NCBI GenBank assembly: GCA_000708835.1
Contig: DF237110.1
Span: forward strand, 100,195-164,194
Length of the DNA: 64,000 bases
Direction of reading: 5' to 3'
DNA from: Klebsormidium nitens
Lineage: Eukaryota > Streptophyta > Klebsormidiophyceae > Klebsormidiales > Klebsormidiaceae
In this document: positions 10,646-23,330 of the stretch, piece by piece
How positions within the stretch are numbered: the first letter of the stretch is position 1
Layout: every line of letters starts with the position of its first letter
Notes under the pieces: generated by a model
The model's input: the letters and a program-made list of their open reading frames with translations, nothing else
The model's database searches: none
What the model was told of the DNA's origin: nothing
Position numbers and translations under genes: made by a program

Positions 10646-13600
10646 TCACCACATATATCGTTGCGTGCCGCTCTCATGAGGCCACTCAAACGTTCTTCGC
10701 AGAAACAAGGACACCGCTCCAATATCTAATATTGCAAACAACACTAACTGCAACAACAACGTCGGTCGTCTCCTCTTTGACGGCATTGGCACGTGCAGGG
10801 CGGCCAAAAAGAACGGAACGTTGAAGTAACGGAACTCGATGAGCGGAGCGGGAACAAGGACGCCAAACGTGGCCATCAAATAGAAGAAGATCCAAAGCGG
10901 GCGTTGTGTCTTTGCTGCAAGAGAAAGAAAAAGCCACAGTTTTGTTGACACCTATCACGGCTGTTTGGCCCACGTCGGTAGCCACTATTTGTATCTCCAA
11001 GAAACACCAAGAAGAAGCCGCTGCAAGCTCCGCCATGCAACCATCCCATATGCCCCATACGTGGTCCCTCCATAAGTGCACAGAACAGACGGCTTTGGTA
11101 CCTCGTTGGATCTTTAGAAAGAGCTTGGGTCAGGCGGGGGGGATACCGTACTGCCATTCCCATTCGCACTAAAATGATTATTCTGAGGCCACTGCGAAAA
11201 GGAATCAACTAACTTTCAATCGAGGTGCGAAAATGCGAAATAAGAAAACAATTAGAAAAGACACTTTTCCGGCTGTTTTAAGTAGGGAAAAACGAAAAAG
11301 AGGACTTTTGCGAAAATTTTAAAAATTCGTTGAAGCTGGTGCGAAATAAAAAAACTTCAAAAATAAATATTCGCACCAGCATGGTGCGAATGGCAATGAC
11401 AGTACCTATAATCAAACTTTTCTACTGTAGGCAGGCCAGATCGGAGGTTTGCAGATCTAGAAGGACGAAGTTTGGCCCAAAATTGTCTCTCGAAAAAGCG
11501 TCCGGTTTCCCTCACCGAGCGACAGAACAAGCGACGTGGCTGCATATAAGTAGAACGGCACGAGCAGATACTTGACTGCCACGTGGCGCTTGAAGATCCA
11601 CCGCCAGAGGTAGAAGGGATAGTGCCGGTTGTCCGCGAGCAGGTATGGGTGCTCGATACTGCACGAATACAAGTTGTCTTTCTGAAACAGAGAAAACCAC
11701 GTCGAAGTCGCCCTAATGCCTTGTCTTCCTTCTCATCCATGACAGTGACATGCTAGCCCGGTAGCTAAGAAGCATAGCGGAAGACGGTTCTTTCACAACT
11801 GCAGATCCTTCAAGCACCGGCCCACGACTCCAACCGTTTTCGAGGATCTGGAAGTAGCTCTGCTCAGATTCCTCCAGATTATCAAGAATTGGGACTGAAA
11901 CCGACGTAAAGTGCATGAAGCGCTTGCTGAGACGCACCTGCGACTGCGAATCACTGTCAAGCGCGCACCAATTTTCAGACAGCGCTGTTCCGGGAATCGT
12001 TCGAGCACCGGAATATCCCACTTGCTACCTGAGTTCATCAATGAGGTAAGGAAAACCGCTGCAACAGCGGCGAGCGCAGGCGTTGAGACGCGACTCTGTC
12101 CGGTCTCCGCAACCGGCATAACCCTCGAAGCAGCCAGATTGCCACTCAAAGGTTGTTCTGATCAGACAATATACAGAGGTGAGAAGCCTCATTCTCACTT
12201 CTGTCGAGGCCCGGTTGGGTGCAGCGCACGATTCTTCGACGAGGGTTTCGCGAGATTCATTCTCGACAATGAAAAGGGGAACCTTGCTAGTGCTTACGTG
12301 AACCAGTGCACTGCCGCCAGCGCAGCCAGCAGAAGCGCGAGCGTCCTCCCGGGCGACCGTTTGACACGTGCGATGCCGTAAGCAGACACGTGGCTGACGT
12401 GGGCGGGGAGCAGCTGGACGGGAGCGAGCGCGCAGAAGACAAAGGCTAGGCAGTAGAGGAACTGGGGCATGTGCAGGCTCATCTTGTGGGCGTCTTTGGC
12501 GCCTGCGCAGGAAAAGTAGTGTCAATGCGCTTGGCAGTCCCTTGAGACTGGCGTTTTAACACAATAGAAAGTGTTGAAGGCCAATAAGCCCACGTTTCTG
12601 GTCAAGTTGACCCGAACAGCTTGGTACCGCCGTTATGCACCAGGTTCCATCCGCTGGCGTCCAAGAACACTGGTGTTAAGAATCATCACAGTGTTTCGTA
12701 GCCAACAACGATTGACACTATGTTTCGCATCTTCCCTCTGGAAAAGGAAGGTGGCCGGGTCCGGGAGGATTTTGTAAGGCCTCTTCGAAGCGAAGACTTC
12801 TCAGAGACAGCATCCAAGCGGTCCAGAGTCGCTCCAAAAGAACCAGCTTGCAGCGCAACCATGCGTCCAATGAGGGTCACTGTTTGGAAGGAGCAGACTC
12901 TTGCTTTCAGCAGAATTACCACTTCTGTCTCCCAACTTTCATTCAGCTCTAAATCGGTGAAGTCTTTGGTGTGACAATTCTGCCGACTGCTCACCCAGCA
13001 CGATGCCGCCGTTTCGGACGGCGAAGACCACGAACGCAGCAATAACGAACAGCAGCGGGCCGAACGTCCGCAGAACCGCCGTCCGATGGGTCCAGGCTCG
13101 CTTAGCCAGGGCCCACAGCGCGAGCGGTGACACTGCATCGCAGAGGGTACAAACACATTCTTTGTATATCGCGTTCCCTATTTGCATGTCTTCGAATGGA
13201 ACTGCTTCTCAGCAGGCTTAACATTTGCGGTCTCAGTTTCAACCGGCGATAAGTACGATCGAGCGGAAGTCTGAAACTCCAGCAACGACGCACAAAAACG
13301 AAGAAACGGGCTTGGAGGTCTTGGAAAGCTTTCCTCAGCCTTACGCACCTGAACGTAACGCCTGGAATGGTGTCAAAGCGACACACCTGATTCGGTCTTG
13401 TTAAGGCTCCGCTTGTCTAGCCGGTCGGACGGCATCCCGGATCCGGGGAGTGGCCAAAGAACCTCGGTCGCCCCAGTACACGTCACAAAGAGAGCCCAAA
13501 CCACGTTGGTCTGGCGAAAGAAGATGGCGACCACGGCCAGCTGCAGAGAAGGAAAATTCTATGGCTTCAAGGGCTTTATTGATGCAGACCGGTTTGAAAG

Positions 13601-15480
13601 GAAACGAAAGGGAGGAGGACATGGAGTGGTTACGGAGAGGTTAAGAAACGGGCACACAGATTAGAATTGCAGGATTCGTGAGAGGAGAAGAAACAAGAGG
13701 GTGCTGCTCAGACGATGCCCATGTACACTTGCCTTTGCAGGAATTACACTGCCAGGAACCACTTGTCAAAGTATATGAAAAGGTAACGAAGAAAACGCAA
13801 TTGATGATCATGGGGGTTTGGACTTTGGATTGATTGTTATCAAGAGGCACCACAACGAACGCCGCCAGCAGGTCCAAGCATGGTCTGACTTGGCACTCTT
13901 ATGAGCTGCTTCGTTTGGCTGGATCAGCATGTCGATTGCATCAAACTTGTCTTACTCAGCAGACAGTATGTGATATCAGTGATGACCATTGAAGAACCAG
14001 GATGATTGCAGGAACTCAACAGCCAAATGAAAGCAAACACGGCTCACCAGCGCTGCGACCCAGAATCGGTGCCTCAGTGTTGCCAAGTACATGGCCGCAA
14101 TTGCCGCGGTCGAGCCAACGTCCGTGTAGAACAGGAACGCAAAGAAAAAGTGGGGGGGATAGAGCACCAAGGCCGCTGCTTTGAAGAAATCCTCCGTGCT
14201 TGGTTGCCGTCTGTTTTGAAGATCCCCCACAGAAGCGGTCCCAATGGAGTCATAAGCGGCTTCACCAAATTCATAACCAGGCCCCCCAGGCCCAGTCTTC
14301 CTCCCTGTGAGATCTTCGATTGCGGCGGCTGTGCCGTTCTCTGTGTGGTGTGTTCCCCTCCTCTTTGCCACTGACAATTTGCCGCTCCCAGCTCTACTAA
14401 TTGTCTCTTTGCCCTTGTTGGCTTCTCTATACGTCTTGCTGTCATTACTGCCTATCGGCTTCTTAGATTGCGACTCAACTCCGTTGGTCACTGCGATCTG
14501 GCCCGACCCTAGTTCCTGGCTCCCGCTGTCAACAGCTAAAAGGTGCTCCGCTCGCAACCGCACCTCAAAGGCAACTTCTCTAAAGAGCAGGAGGCAAACT
14601 AGACTGAGCACTATATTGACAAACCGCAGGGCAAAAAGAGAACAAAGTGGTCTGAAGGTGCTCCTAATGAACTTTCCTTGTAGTAGCTGAAACGCAGCGG
14701 TCCCAGGATAGAGAAAGGACAGCAGGAAAAGGGCAGCGTAGTAGAGGCCTGGAAAGGTTGTAATCATGGGGTCCCAGTAGGAGAACCGGCCCTCGCAGAA
14801 GGCCTGGCACTGGGGGATGTGGAAGATCTCGTCCTGCAATCGAGACGCTTAATTTGGCTCTTTGCATAACATTTGTGGAGGCCTGTTGTTTATACAGACT
14901 TCAAAGGGCACTTTGGTTTCATCCCCTGCCTTAAGATCAGTTGCGCTTTTGTAAATGTATGAATCAAGAAAGCGAGGAAAGAATCCGTCAGGGGGTTTGT
15001 AGATCACAGAAGTGCTTTAAGGGGGCCACTCGCTTGCGGATTCATCCTGCTAAAAGACCTGGAAGTACAATCTAGTGTCACTTGAAAGATGCTGTGGGGT
15101 ATGTTCGCAATGCAGCCACTGATGCTTGATGACGTAGTTCGCGTCAACAATGTAATCAGAGAAGGCTGATGACGCAGTCATTTACTAGCCTGCTTCACGC
15201 AATAGACTTGAAGCAATTTGCAGCTATCAAAGTATGTGCGTGCACCACCACGTTGCACAGGAGCGAGTACAGTATTGTTGATACCAGCATCAGCTCGTCA
15301 AGCTTGCATCACAATATCCAACACAAAGGCGCCCAAAGCAAGACAAAGGCTTACCATGTATGCCTGTGGCACCTCCTTTGCAAAGGCATACGCGATGCAA
15401 ACATAGAGGACGGTAGCGGCTCCCCAGTACACTCTGCTGAATGATGCCATCTCCATGGTGCAAACCACTGTGTTCTCCAA
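10646..15480 (-). CDS. ALG10: ALG10/DIE2 dolichyl-linked oligosaccharide alpha-1,2-glucosyltransferase
   Basis: Seven exons (minus strand): 15480-15355, 14833-14048, 13540-13387, 13132-12995, 12502-12298, 11658-11516, 10914-10646. Phases close to give 606 residues. ALG10 adds the terminal alpha-1,2 glucose to the lipid-linked oligosaccharide in the ER membrane, completing the N-glycan donor. Family hallmarks in order: QAYM|DEIFHIPQ, WDPMITTFPGLY, FYTDVGS, FRQTNVVW, NGGIVLG, HMPQFLY, HPYLLADNRHYPFYLWRW, LIEFRYFNVPFF and the C-terminal QRYMW, with many hydrophobic helices between. It is longer than typical ALG10 (about 460-510 residues) because of a hydrophilic insert at residues ~142-253. The start at 15480 is the first of three close ATGs (the others give MEMAS, MASFS), so the N-terminus may be shorter by up to 11 residues. 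The gene is head-to-head with HRD1. Confidence 0.92.
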
Positions 15481-17972
15481 TTAAGCGATAAGCAGCCTCT
15501 GCAGCTCAGTTTCGCTGCCACCAGCGTTTCCAGCTTGGAGCAGCAGGCGCCACCCCAAGCATTGGCCAGATTGTCAAGAGCTTGTAGAACACATTCTTGA
15601 GGTGGTTAACTGATACTGCCCCTCTGCGGGTGAATGCAGCTTCCCGTCCCCTTCTGTCCAGAGACGCAATAAACTCCTGAGGGCTCACCATCCTCTCCTC
15701 CTTCCCAGCCTGTGCCTCTTCCACTGCACTGATCTGCTAGCTGAGCTTCTAGTTATTGATTTAGCACGTGTTTGAGTAACCCGATTTTGGTGTACGGAAC
15801 GGCATCAGCCTGCTCCGGTCGAACACCAGCTGTAGAACGAGTGAGCATTATTGCCAGCGGGGCCTCCCAAATTCAAGGATTCGGAAGGAGTCTCTCTATC
15901 CAGTCTGAAGAACCCTGATTTCAACCGTGAGAACTTTGATCAGCTACTGTGTTAGGGTATCGTCATTTTGTAAGTGGTAACCCCCCATTCTTAAATCGAC
16001 CATTTTTTTCGAAGCCACCTTTCTAGGACCCCCTGGTGTCCTCCTTCGGGCGACCAAGACCCAAGCACCCCCCCCCCCCCGGCTTGTCGGTCACAGAACT
16101 TCTTCGGGCCACTTAGCCAAGATTTTCGCAATTTTCCCCGCTTTTAAGTGTAGAATTTTGAGAATTTGATTCAAGAAAAGATGCATACCGGTACCTAATT
16201 GGGCACGCACATGCACTGTTTTCTGCATCTTCTCAACCCAACTGTGCATTCGGTGGAAGACAAGAAAGCCCACTTTCTGGTCGTATTGAGTCCATCTCGA
16301 TACTCATTTTGATGATTATGTGGGTATTTGACCAATCAAGCGCCTGTGCTTGGACCTTCGGCCCAAGCCTCAAGCCCCCCCCAGGGCGGCTGAAATTCAG
16401 GAGTGAAGCCTCTAACGGGTACCCCCTATAAAAGAATGGGGGGGTACCAGCTACAAAATGACGGTACCCTTACAGAGGAGGGAGCTTGACTGGAGGAAGC
16501 TAAGATCGCTAGCTGGGGTTGCAGGAGGATCGTTTTCCTCAAATCCATCCAGGGGCTTGGCCTTTGGTTCTGATTGAATCAAGCTCTTTGGAAACGTTGC
16601 GCAAACAGCGCTTGTACGCAAAGAGAAGCGATTTGGGATCCTGATCAAACATGTGAGCGCCTGTTTGGAAAGTTGTGGTGCATCTTATATGCAAGAAGAG
16701 GTTTCAAACTTGTGATTGGGGCAAAATGGTTAGATCTGTGGGCCTGTGGCAGTTGTAAAGTCAGAGTAGAGTAAAACATGCATTTCTCAAAAGGTCATTT
16801 TCTGGGGTGATGGCATTGGTGAAGCTGGATAGTATGATATCAAATGGAAGATGTAGGTTCAAGAGCAAGTTCTCGATGACAAAGTCTGGTCGGATGGGGA
16901 TGCCTTACAGGTTTGGTTTGGGTCTGGTTTACAATCTTCAAAACTTGCTTCAGTATTTCTAGATAGCCCCATGGAAGACTCGAAGCTGAGACTATTTCGT
17001 CTGGAGGTAGTTTGGCAGCGTCGTTGTTTGTGACTAGCTGGCACTGGGTACTCAATGGCTAGCGCATGCCGGCGAAAGTAGGTTGATCAAGAGAATGTGA
17101 TGATTTAGGGTTTCTTCGTCATACCAGCTGAGTTGGAACACCCTAAAGGTTCTGTATGCTTTTGGTCGCACTTCGATCGATCTGTAGTTGGTGTTTGCCC
17201 GTTTGAAAGGCGCCTTTACGGGGTCCTTCTGGTCTTCACGAAGGGCTCAGCTCACTGGTTGAACTTTGCCTTCTTTGCTTCGCTTTATGTGGCCCATGGA
17301 TCAAATAAATTCATTCCTCCAGAAATGCTGGGCGCGAGATTCCTGAGGAAGATAGTCCAACATATTTTGTCCAGCAGCTCGCGCGTATCATTGTGTAGGT
17401 CTAAGGTCCCAATCTGGACTGTGATGCTGTTCAAGGAATCAGCTTGTGCCCGTCGGTTTTATGGTGGCGTTTGCTCCTTCGTCTTCTGTGTCTGCAGAGC
17501 TTGGCCTGTCGTTCTTTACTGCCAGTGTTTGTTTGAAGGAAAGCACGGCATTCTGTTCAGTTTCAGTTCTCACCCGCACACACCATAATTCATTGGCGGT
17601 CATTGGCGAGTCTTGGACCTTACGGTCCTTGATTCGTTGCACATGCAGCGAGAGCCCTTGAGGTGTGGTTTTCATTGACACGCCTTTCCATCGGAGGCAG
17701 GCTCTCACAGAATTGAAGTCCTGGACAGAAGCAATTGAGTGTTAAGTGTTTATATCTACTCCCTTGGACATGGTGGTCGAAATCTGGCTATTGCTGTCCC
17801 TTCTGTTTTATCTGGCATGCTTCACACACTTGCAGCGACTGGCACACCTTGAAGAAAAGGTTTCTGGATTCTGGATTCGGGGATCTGGATTTGGGTTTTG
17901 GGTTTGGAGTTTGGGGTTTCGGATTACATTATGCCTCTCTTGAATAACCTTTCTCCTCCGTGCAGCGCAACC
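15481..17972. promoter_or_regulatory. Divergent ALG10/HRD1 intergenic region
   Basis: This spacer separates the two divergent start codons and must contain both promoters. A short open frame at 15506-15695 (-; MVSPQEF…) lies just upstream of the ALG10 ATG and could be an upstream ORF or an exon; it has no recognisable domain. A CTCCGTGCAG acceptor-like site lies just before the HRD1 ATG, suggesting a 5' UTR intron. Near 16070 is a pure C run and at 17860-17930 a degenerate GGATTTGGGTTT-type repeat. No TATA box can be assigned with confidence. Confidence 0.4.
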
Positions 17973-20900
17973 ATGGCGATCGGTCTGAGCAGCTTCGCGG
18001 CAGCATCGTTCTTCGCCGCCTGCGGGGTCATCTACCACGCCGCAGCAACGCGCGAGCAGTTCTACCCGGCCATGCTGTACCTCGCGAGCTCAAAGCTCTC
18101 GCTCCTAGTTCTCTCCAATCTCGCGCTCCTCCTCCTCTTTCTCCTCGCCCGCTGCGTCAAAACCATCTTCCTGGGGCGCCTCCGCGAGGCCGAGGTCGAG
18201 CGCTTATACGAGCTCGGGCGCCACGAGCTTATGGAGACGTGCCTCGCGCTCACGATCTTCCGGGACCAGTTCGACTCCACGCTCCTCTTCATGTTCTTGG
18301 CCCTCATCTCGGTCAAGCTGTTCCACTGCTTGGCGCACAAGCGGTTGGAGTACGTGGAAACTACGCCCGCACTGCGGTTACTCGCGCATGCGCGGCTGCT
18401 GCTATTTCTGTTCCTGCTCCTGACGGTGGACTTTGCGTGCCTCAACTACGCGGCGAGCCGCACGCTGCACCACCTGCGCCATGGGAACCGGCCGACCAGT
18501 CTCCTCCTCTTCTCCTTCGAGTGAGTGCTCCGACCTGCTTTCGTTGTTTTCCAGATACGGATTGTCCTGCTGTTTCTTTCTGTCATGAGCGGCATACTGG
18601 ATTCTTTGCTGGATTCTTTTGCATGTTCAGAAATATTTTGGTGACTTCAACCGGTTTGCTTTGAATTTCCTTGTAATTCGAGCTCTATCGCGGTCATTTG
18701 TTCTGTTTTTGTTCTTCTGAGAGCCTGTGAAGCCCAAGTACGAGTAACAGAATAGATCCGTGTCCTTATCGATTCGTGTCACACTTTCCAACACTCGTAC
18801 TTTCTGCACATTGCTCTCCAGCTAGAAGGAACGACGAGCTTTCGTAGTACTTGTCACGGATCTTACAGTCGTGGCAAATCTTTGGAGACACCTCGTAGGT
18901 CCGCACCCAGAGTTCCAACACGACGACACCTGTCGAGTTTTGCCTGGCGGCTCGAGCCGCCACCCTGCGTCCGTCCACGAAGGACTTCTCAGACACGAGC
19001 TTTTGCAATTCAGGTACACGCTACTAGCGTCAGGACTGGTGGCGGCTCTCCTCAAGTACGGCCTGCACGCGGTGGACCTGTACCTGGACAGCCAGTGGGA
19101 GCTCAAGCCGGTGTGCATCTTCTACCTGGACCTCATGCGGGACCTCGTGCACCTCGTGCTCTACACCACGTTCTTCATCACCATCTTCAAGTGAGGCTCT
19201 ACTGCTGATCCTCGAGGCTTCTCGAAGTCAGGCTGACTCAGAGCATGTTGATCGAAGACGTGCTCGGGGGCACGGAGAAACCTAGAAAGAAAAAAAACAA
19301 GGAACCACACGCTCCGCCCTCGTACTGACCCTGAGTTCGCAAATTTAAGAGGATGCATCCGCATGACGTCACAAAAGCGACCAGTCACACGCAAATTTCG
19401 TGGTCGCCGATGATCCATAGCATTACGATTAGGGAAGCAAGCATGAAAGGTCTTTCTGACATATTTGGTCGCCGCAGGACCACGTCTGCACAGCATTCTT
19501 TGTAAGAGGGTCTCGTGTCCTCCTGTTGTCTCTTCGATGCCTTTGTCGAGTGAAGTTGCACTTCTTGCGGCATGGCTTTAAAAACCTGTCCCGCAGCTAG
19601 TACAGGCTGCGGCTCCACCTGGTACGCTCTCTCTACAACACGTTTGCTGCGACGCGTTCCACGCTTTTAAAAACCCTTTTAGGATCTTTTGGACGTTTGA
19701 ATGATCGTTGAACCGTTTCCTCGAGCGTCCGAATGACACTTCGTTCTGTCCGCAGCTACTATGGGCCGTACGACCTCAGATACAAAGTCTGCAAAAAACG
19801 CCGGACAACCGGATCCTCTTCTTGAGCGTCCGACTGATAAATGTGCTTTGTCCGCAGCTATTACGGGCTGCCGCTGCACCTTGTGCGCGACCTGTACGAC
19901 ACGTTCCGCACGTTCAAGCAGCGGGTCGCCGACTTTATGCGCTACCGCCGCCTCACCTCCAACATGAACGACCGCTTCGTGGACGCCACCCCTGAGGAGC
20001 TTGGCAGGTAGGGTTTGAAATGGGGTTAGAGTTTCACATCATGCTTCGGGAGTCAGTTGGAGATTGTGTAGCATCAATTGCCAGAAGGCCATGGCCGGTA
20101 AGGTGCGCTATGTTGCCTTCTCTGTGTCTGAGCTTTCAATCCCTGTTATGCTGTTGGTGCTCCGCATTAGACTTTCTGTCTCTCTGGAAGCGGACTTGTT
20201 GCCAAGACATTCAATCGACACCATTGAGCTTTTACTTACATCAGTGAGTTCTTCGATTAAATGGTTGGTAATCAATGTCACGAGCTGACCTCAATTTCGA
20301 AACCGACTCAAAACGTCAATTCCACACCGACTCAACCGCAACCCAGCCTGGCAAATGGTTTCAAATCATCCAGAGTCTCAAAATTTCCCAGCGAGGCACA
20401 AGCTACGGCTGCAAAACGCCGCACATCCGTTCTGCAGGGGCGACGCCACGTGCATCATCTGCCGCGAAGAGATGACGACAGCAAAGAAGCTGACGTGCGG
20501 CCACCTGTTTCACATTCACTGCCTCCGCTCCTGGCTGGAGCGCCAGCAAACGTGCCCCACGTGCCGCGCCCCCGTACTCCCCACCGGAACTCCGCCGCCG
20601 GCACCGGCCGCAGCAGGTGCCTCCTTCTTCTCCTAACTTGTTCTCGCTGTTTCATTGATCAGGTCGTTACTTCTCTCACTTTTCGAATCCCTGATCGTTA
20701 GAATCTGCATTTAACAGTTTGGTAATGTGTGTTGCCCCAATGCCCAAGTTGTGATTTTTTCTATCCTTTTTTTTTGCGAAAGCTACCCAGCCCTTTAGAT
20801 TTACCTACTCTGCTACCCTACGTCGTTGAGCATGTAGAATGTGCGTGAATGTTGGCTGTATGCTTTCTGTACGTGTGCCCTCGTGTCCATTCTGTAATTC

Positions 20901-22670
20901 TTGCATATCCTTGAAGCAACACTGCGAGCACGTCCAGATCTCAGCTTAACAAAGCGGCTTATTTGATGCTGCATTGCCCCGATGCTGATGACCGTCCTTA
21001 ACTCACCCTGCAGGTGCAGCCCCGCCCCACGTACACGCTCCAGGGGGGCACGGCCCCCAGCCTGCGCAACCCCCCGGCCAGGCGGGAGCAGCTGCCCCGC
21101 ACCCCCCTCAGCATGGGGAGCCTCGGGGCCACAGGGTTCAGTATGCGGTACAGTTTGCGATTCCGTTGGGGGGGCAAAATCAGCAGCAGAGGCAGCAGGG
21201 GGCGGGAATACAGTGGCAGTACCCGCAGGCTTGGTGAGGAGACCAATGCTTTGGAGCTTGCGCTTTCGAGAGGTCTCACTTGGCGTTGGTTTCAGTAGGG
21301 CACACGAGCTTCCGTTTTGAAGGGTTTCCTTGCTCGAACATTGTAACAACTGGTCGGCATTCATTTTGACTTGCTTTCTCTGGCCCAGATGTCCTGCTTT
21401 TTTCGCCGGGGCATCGAATCAGCTCCCGCTGGATCTCCTTCATTTCTAACGGCCGGGCAGCCACCTACCCTGTATTCTCTCTCGCTCCGACCGTTGCTCA
21501 CTTTGACTTGCTTCCACCCTTGTGCTATGCACTGCCCTCCAGTCGGCAATCATCTACCCCCCCAAACCGCAACCTCCCCCTCCCCTCTCCAGGCCCCAGG
21601 CTCCTGCGCCAGCCGTCAATATCCCCCCCGCCCAGCAGATCCCTCGGGGGGCTCTTGCTGCCGCCGTGGGCGTACAGCTCCAGTTCCAAGCGCTAGCGGC
21701 GAGCGCCGCTCTCGCCAGCCTGGCGTCAACCGGCCCCTGGGGGGTTTTGGCGGCTGCCGGGCAGGGGCAGACGGCGGAGGGTCGCGCAGCAGAGATTGCC
21801 GCGCTGAGATCGCATGCGCAGGTAAGTGCGACCGGTGGGGTTTACAGCGGGTAGAGACGGTTTGCAGCGTTCCAGTAGGATTCCCTGCTTGTGCTTCCAC
21901 GGTTTTTGAAAACTTATTTGCGGACGCTTTCCGGGTGAGACTGGGATTTGTGGGAGCTTATGATGTTCTTGGGTAGTTCCAGTAACGTGGACACCAGGCC
22001 GAAGGAAGCAGGTTTCTTTGGCCACCTCAGCTGTTCTGCCGACTCGTCTTGCGCGTAAATCAGTCGAACCATGGGTTAAGGGCCAATTGCTGTGCATCCG
22101 GCTTGACGATGCATTTGGTCCTAGCACTGTCGCATGCGGTCGGTTTGTAAGCCCCTTGCTAATTAAGCTGGACATTTCCAAGACGCTTTCGACCACGGAA
22201 GTGGTAAGCGAAGCCATGCAGCGCATAAGGAGGGGGTCAAGCCCTTCGATATCGAGGTGCCAAACGACCCCGTCATGTGGGCTCTTCTGGGTCATTGGCC
22301 TGTCATCCCCGGCGTACCTTTGATTCGTTGAGCGAAGGCCCTTCCAAAGGAGGCGACAGCCTAAGCACTGACATGGGAGGCCAATCTCACTTGCGAAGTT
22401 ACTACTGGGGTAAGCGCCCACGGCTTCACTAGAAAAACATTCAACATTTTCCTGAGTTTTGAAGCCAAGTTTTGTGTTGTGCAGCTTGTGCAAGCCCGAT
22501 TGGACGAGCTGGTGCAACAGGAAAGGGCCGCCGGCGGCCAAGGGGAGCCCCAGAGAAGCGAGCAAACGCAAACAGACCCGCCGCGGAGGGATGGAGTTGC
22601 AGAGGGGACGAACGCGGGAGAGGCCTCGAAGGCGGCGGAGACCCAGCCTGCCGCTTCTACCTCTGCATAA
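17973..22670 (+). CDS. HRD1: HRD1 (synoviolin)-type ERAD E3 ubiquitin-protein ligase
   Basis: Seven exons: 17973-18520, 19014-19190, 19858-20007, 20438-20616, 21014-21233, 21593-21821, 22485-22670; phases close to give 562 residues. HRD1 is the membrane RING ligase that ubiquitinates misfolded proteins retrotranslocated from the ER. The N-terminal ~250 residues are a multi-pass membrane domain with family motifs (IYHAAATREQFYPA, FLGRLREAEVERLYE, FSFE|YTLLASG, LDSQWELKPV, YYGLPLHLVRDLYDTF, YRRLTSNMNDRF, DATPEEL). A RING-H2 follows: CIIC, then CGHLFHIHC, then CPTC. The C-terminal half is Pro/Gln/Ala-rich with a final ALRSHAQ|LVQARLDELVQQ helix as in plant HRD1. The 19858 acceptor was chosen over two upstream look-alikes because only it keeps the frame open. 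Intron 2 holds degenerate copies of the exon 3 edge. Confidence 0.94.
19597..19857 (+). repeat. Two decoy copies of the HRD1 exon 3 5' edge in intron 2
   Basis: Downstream of CCGCAG at 19591-19596 the sequence reads like the exon 3 start (protein-level YRLRLHLVRSLYNTF against YYGLPLHLVRDLYDTF), but its first full codon is TAG. A second copy after CCGCAG at 19751-19756 starts CTACTATGGGCC and soon diverges. Its flank GAGCGTCCGA…TGTCCGCAG repeats the true acceptor region 101 bp downstream. Confidence 0.8.
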
Positions 22671-23330
22671 GCTGTTATTGGGTGCGACGATAGCAATGCC
22701 CATTGTGATGCAAGGTTGTTTGTTTCTGACGGAGGAACGAACATGTAGATCAACAGCCACGTGAATTGAAAGCCTGTTATCAGGACTTGTGTTTGCGAAC
22801 CCTCGTTGATGGACCAATATCACCCAGTTGCCCGTTGTGTGGACCCACCATGTGGTCGAACTACGAGGTGAGTGGTCGTACATACATGCGGCACTCGACA
22901 ACAATCTAAAAACAACAGTCGAGTCGCATATGAGATGATCACGCTTGTATAGACGATGGTCAGCAAGTGATGTAATATTGGGCGTGTATGTGCACTTAGC
23001 GATGCATGGCAATGATGCAACTTACACACATATCTTATTCTCCAAGCGTCTGACAACAATGCTATACCGGTTCCATTGTGTATATTCTTGCACATGGTAG
23101 GCCCCTGGACTACAACACGACGTACCCGGCGTCGGGCAGTGACGCTAGATTTTAGCATGCATGCTTGCGGTCATGCAGCTTTCACGAGCTAGCTAGACGC
23201 CAATCGGCTTGGCGCGGCTGCCCAGATTCTCTCAAGTGACTTCTGTCAACCATATTGGCATGTTGCGGCATGCTGAATCGCATGATCGATGCATGGCCGC
23301 GTCGCGATCTGTCATATGTCATCAAATTCC

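Noticed and set aside
17860-17930. Interstitial telomere-like repeat
   Set aside because: GGATTTGGGTTTTGGG is irregular and not an array of TTTAGGG units.
21726-23012. Long minus-strand open frame (428 codons) across the HRD1 3' part
   Set aside because: It is antisense to HRD1 exons 6 and 7, which have family motifs and matching splice phases; the translation shows no domain.
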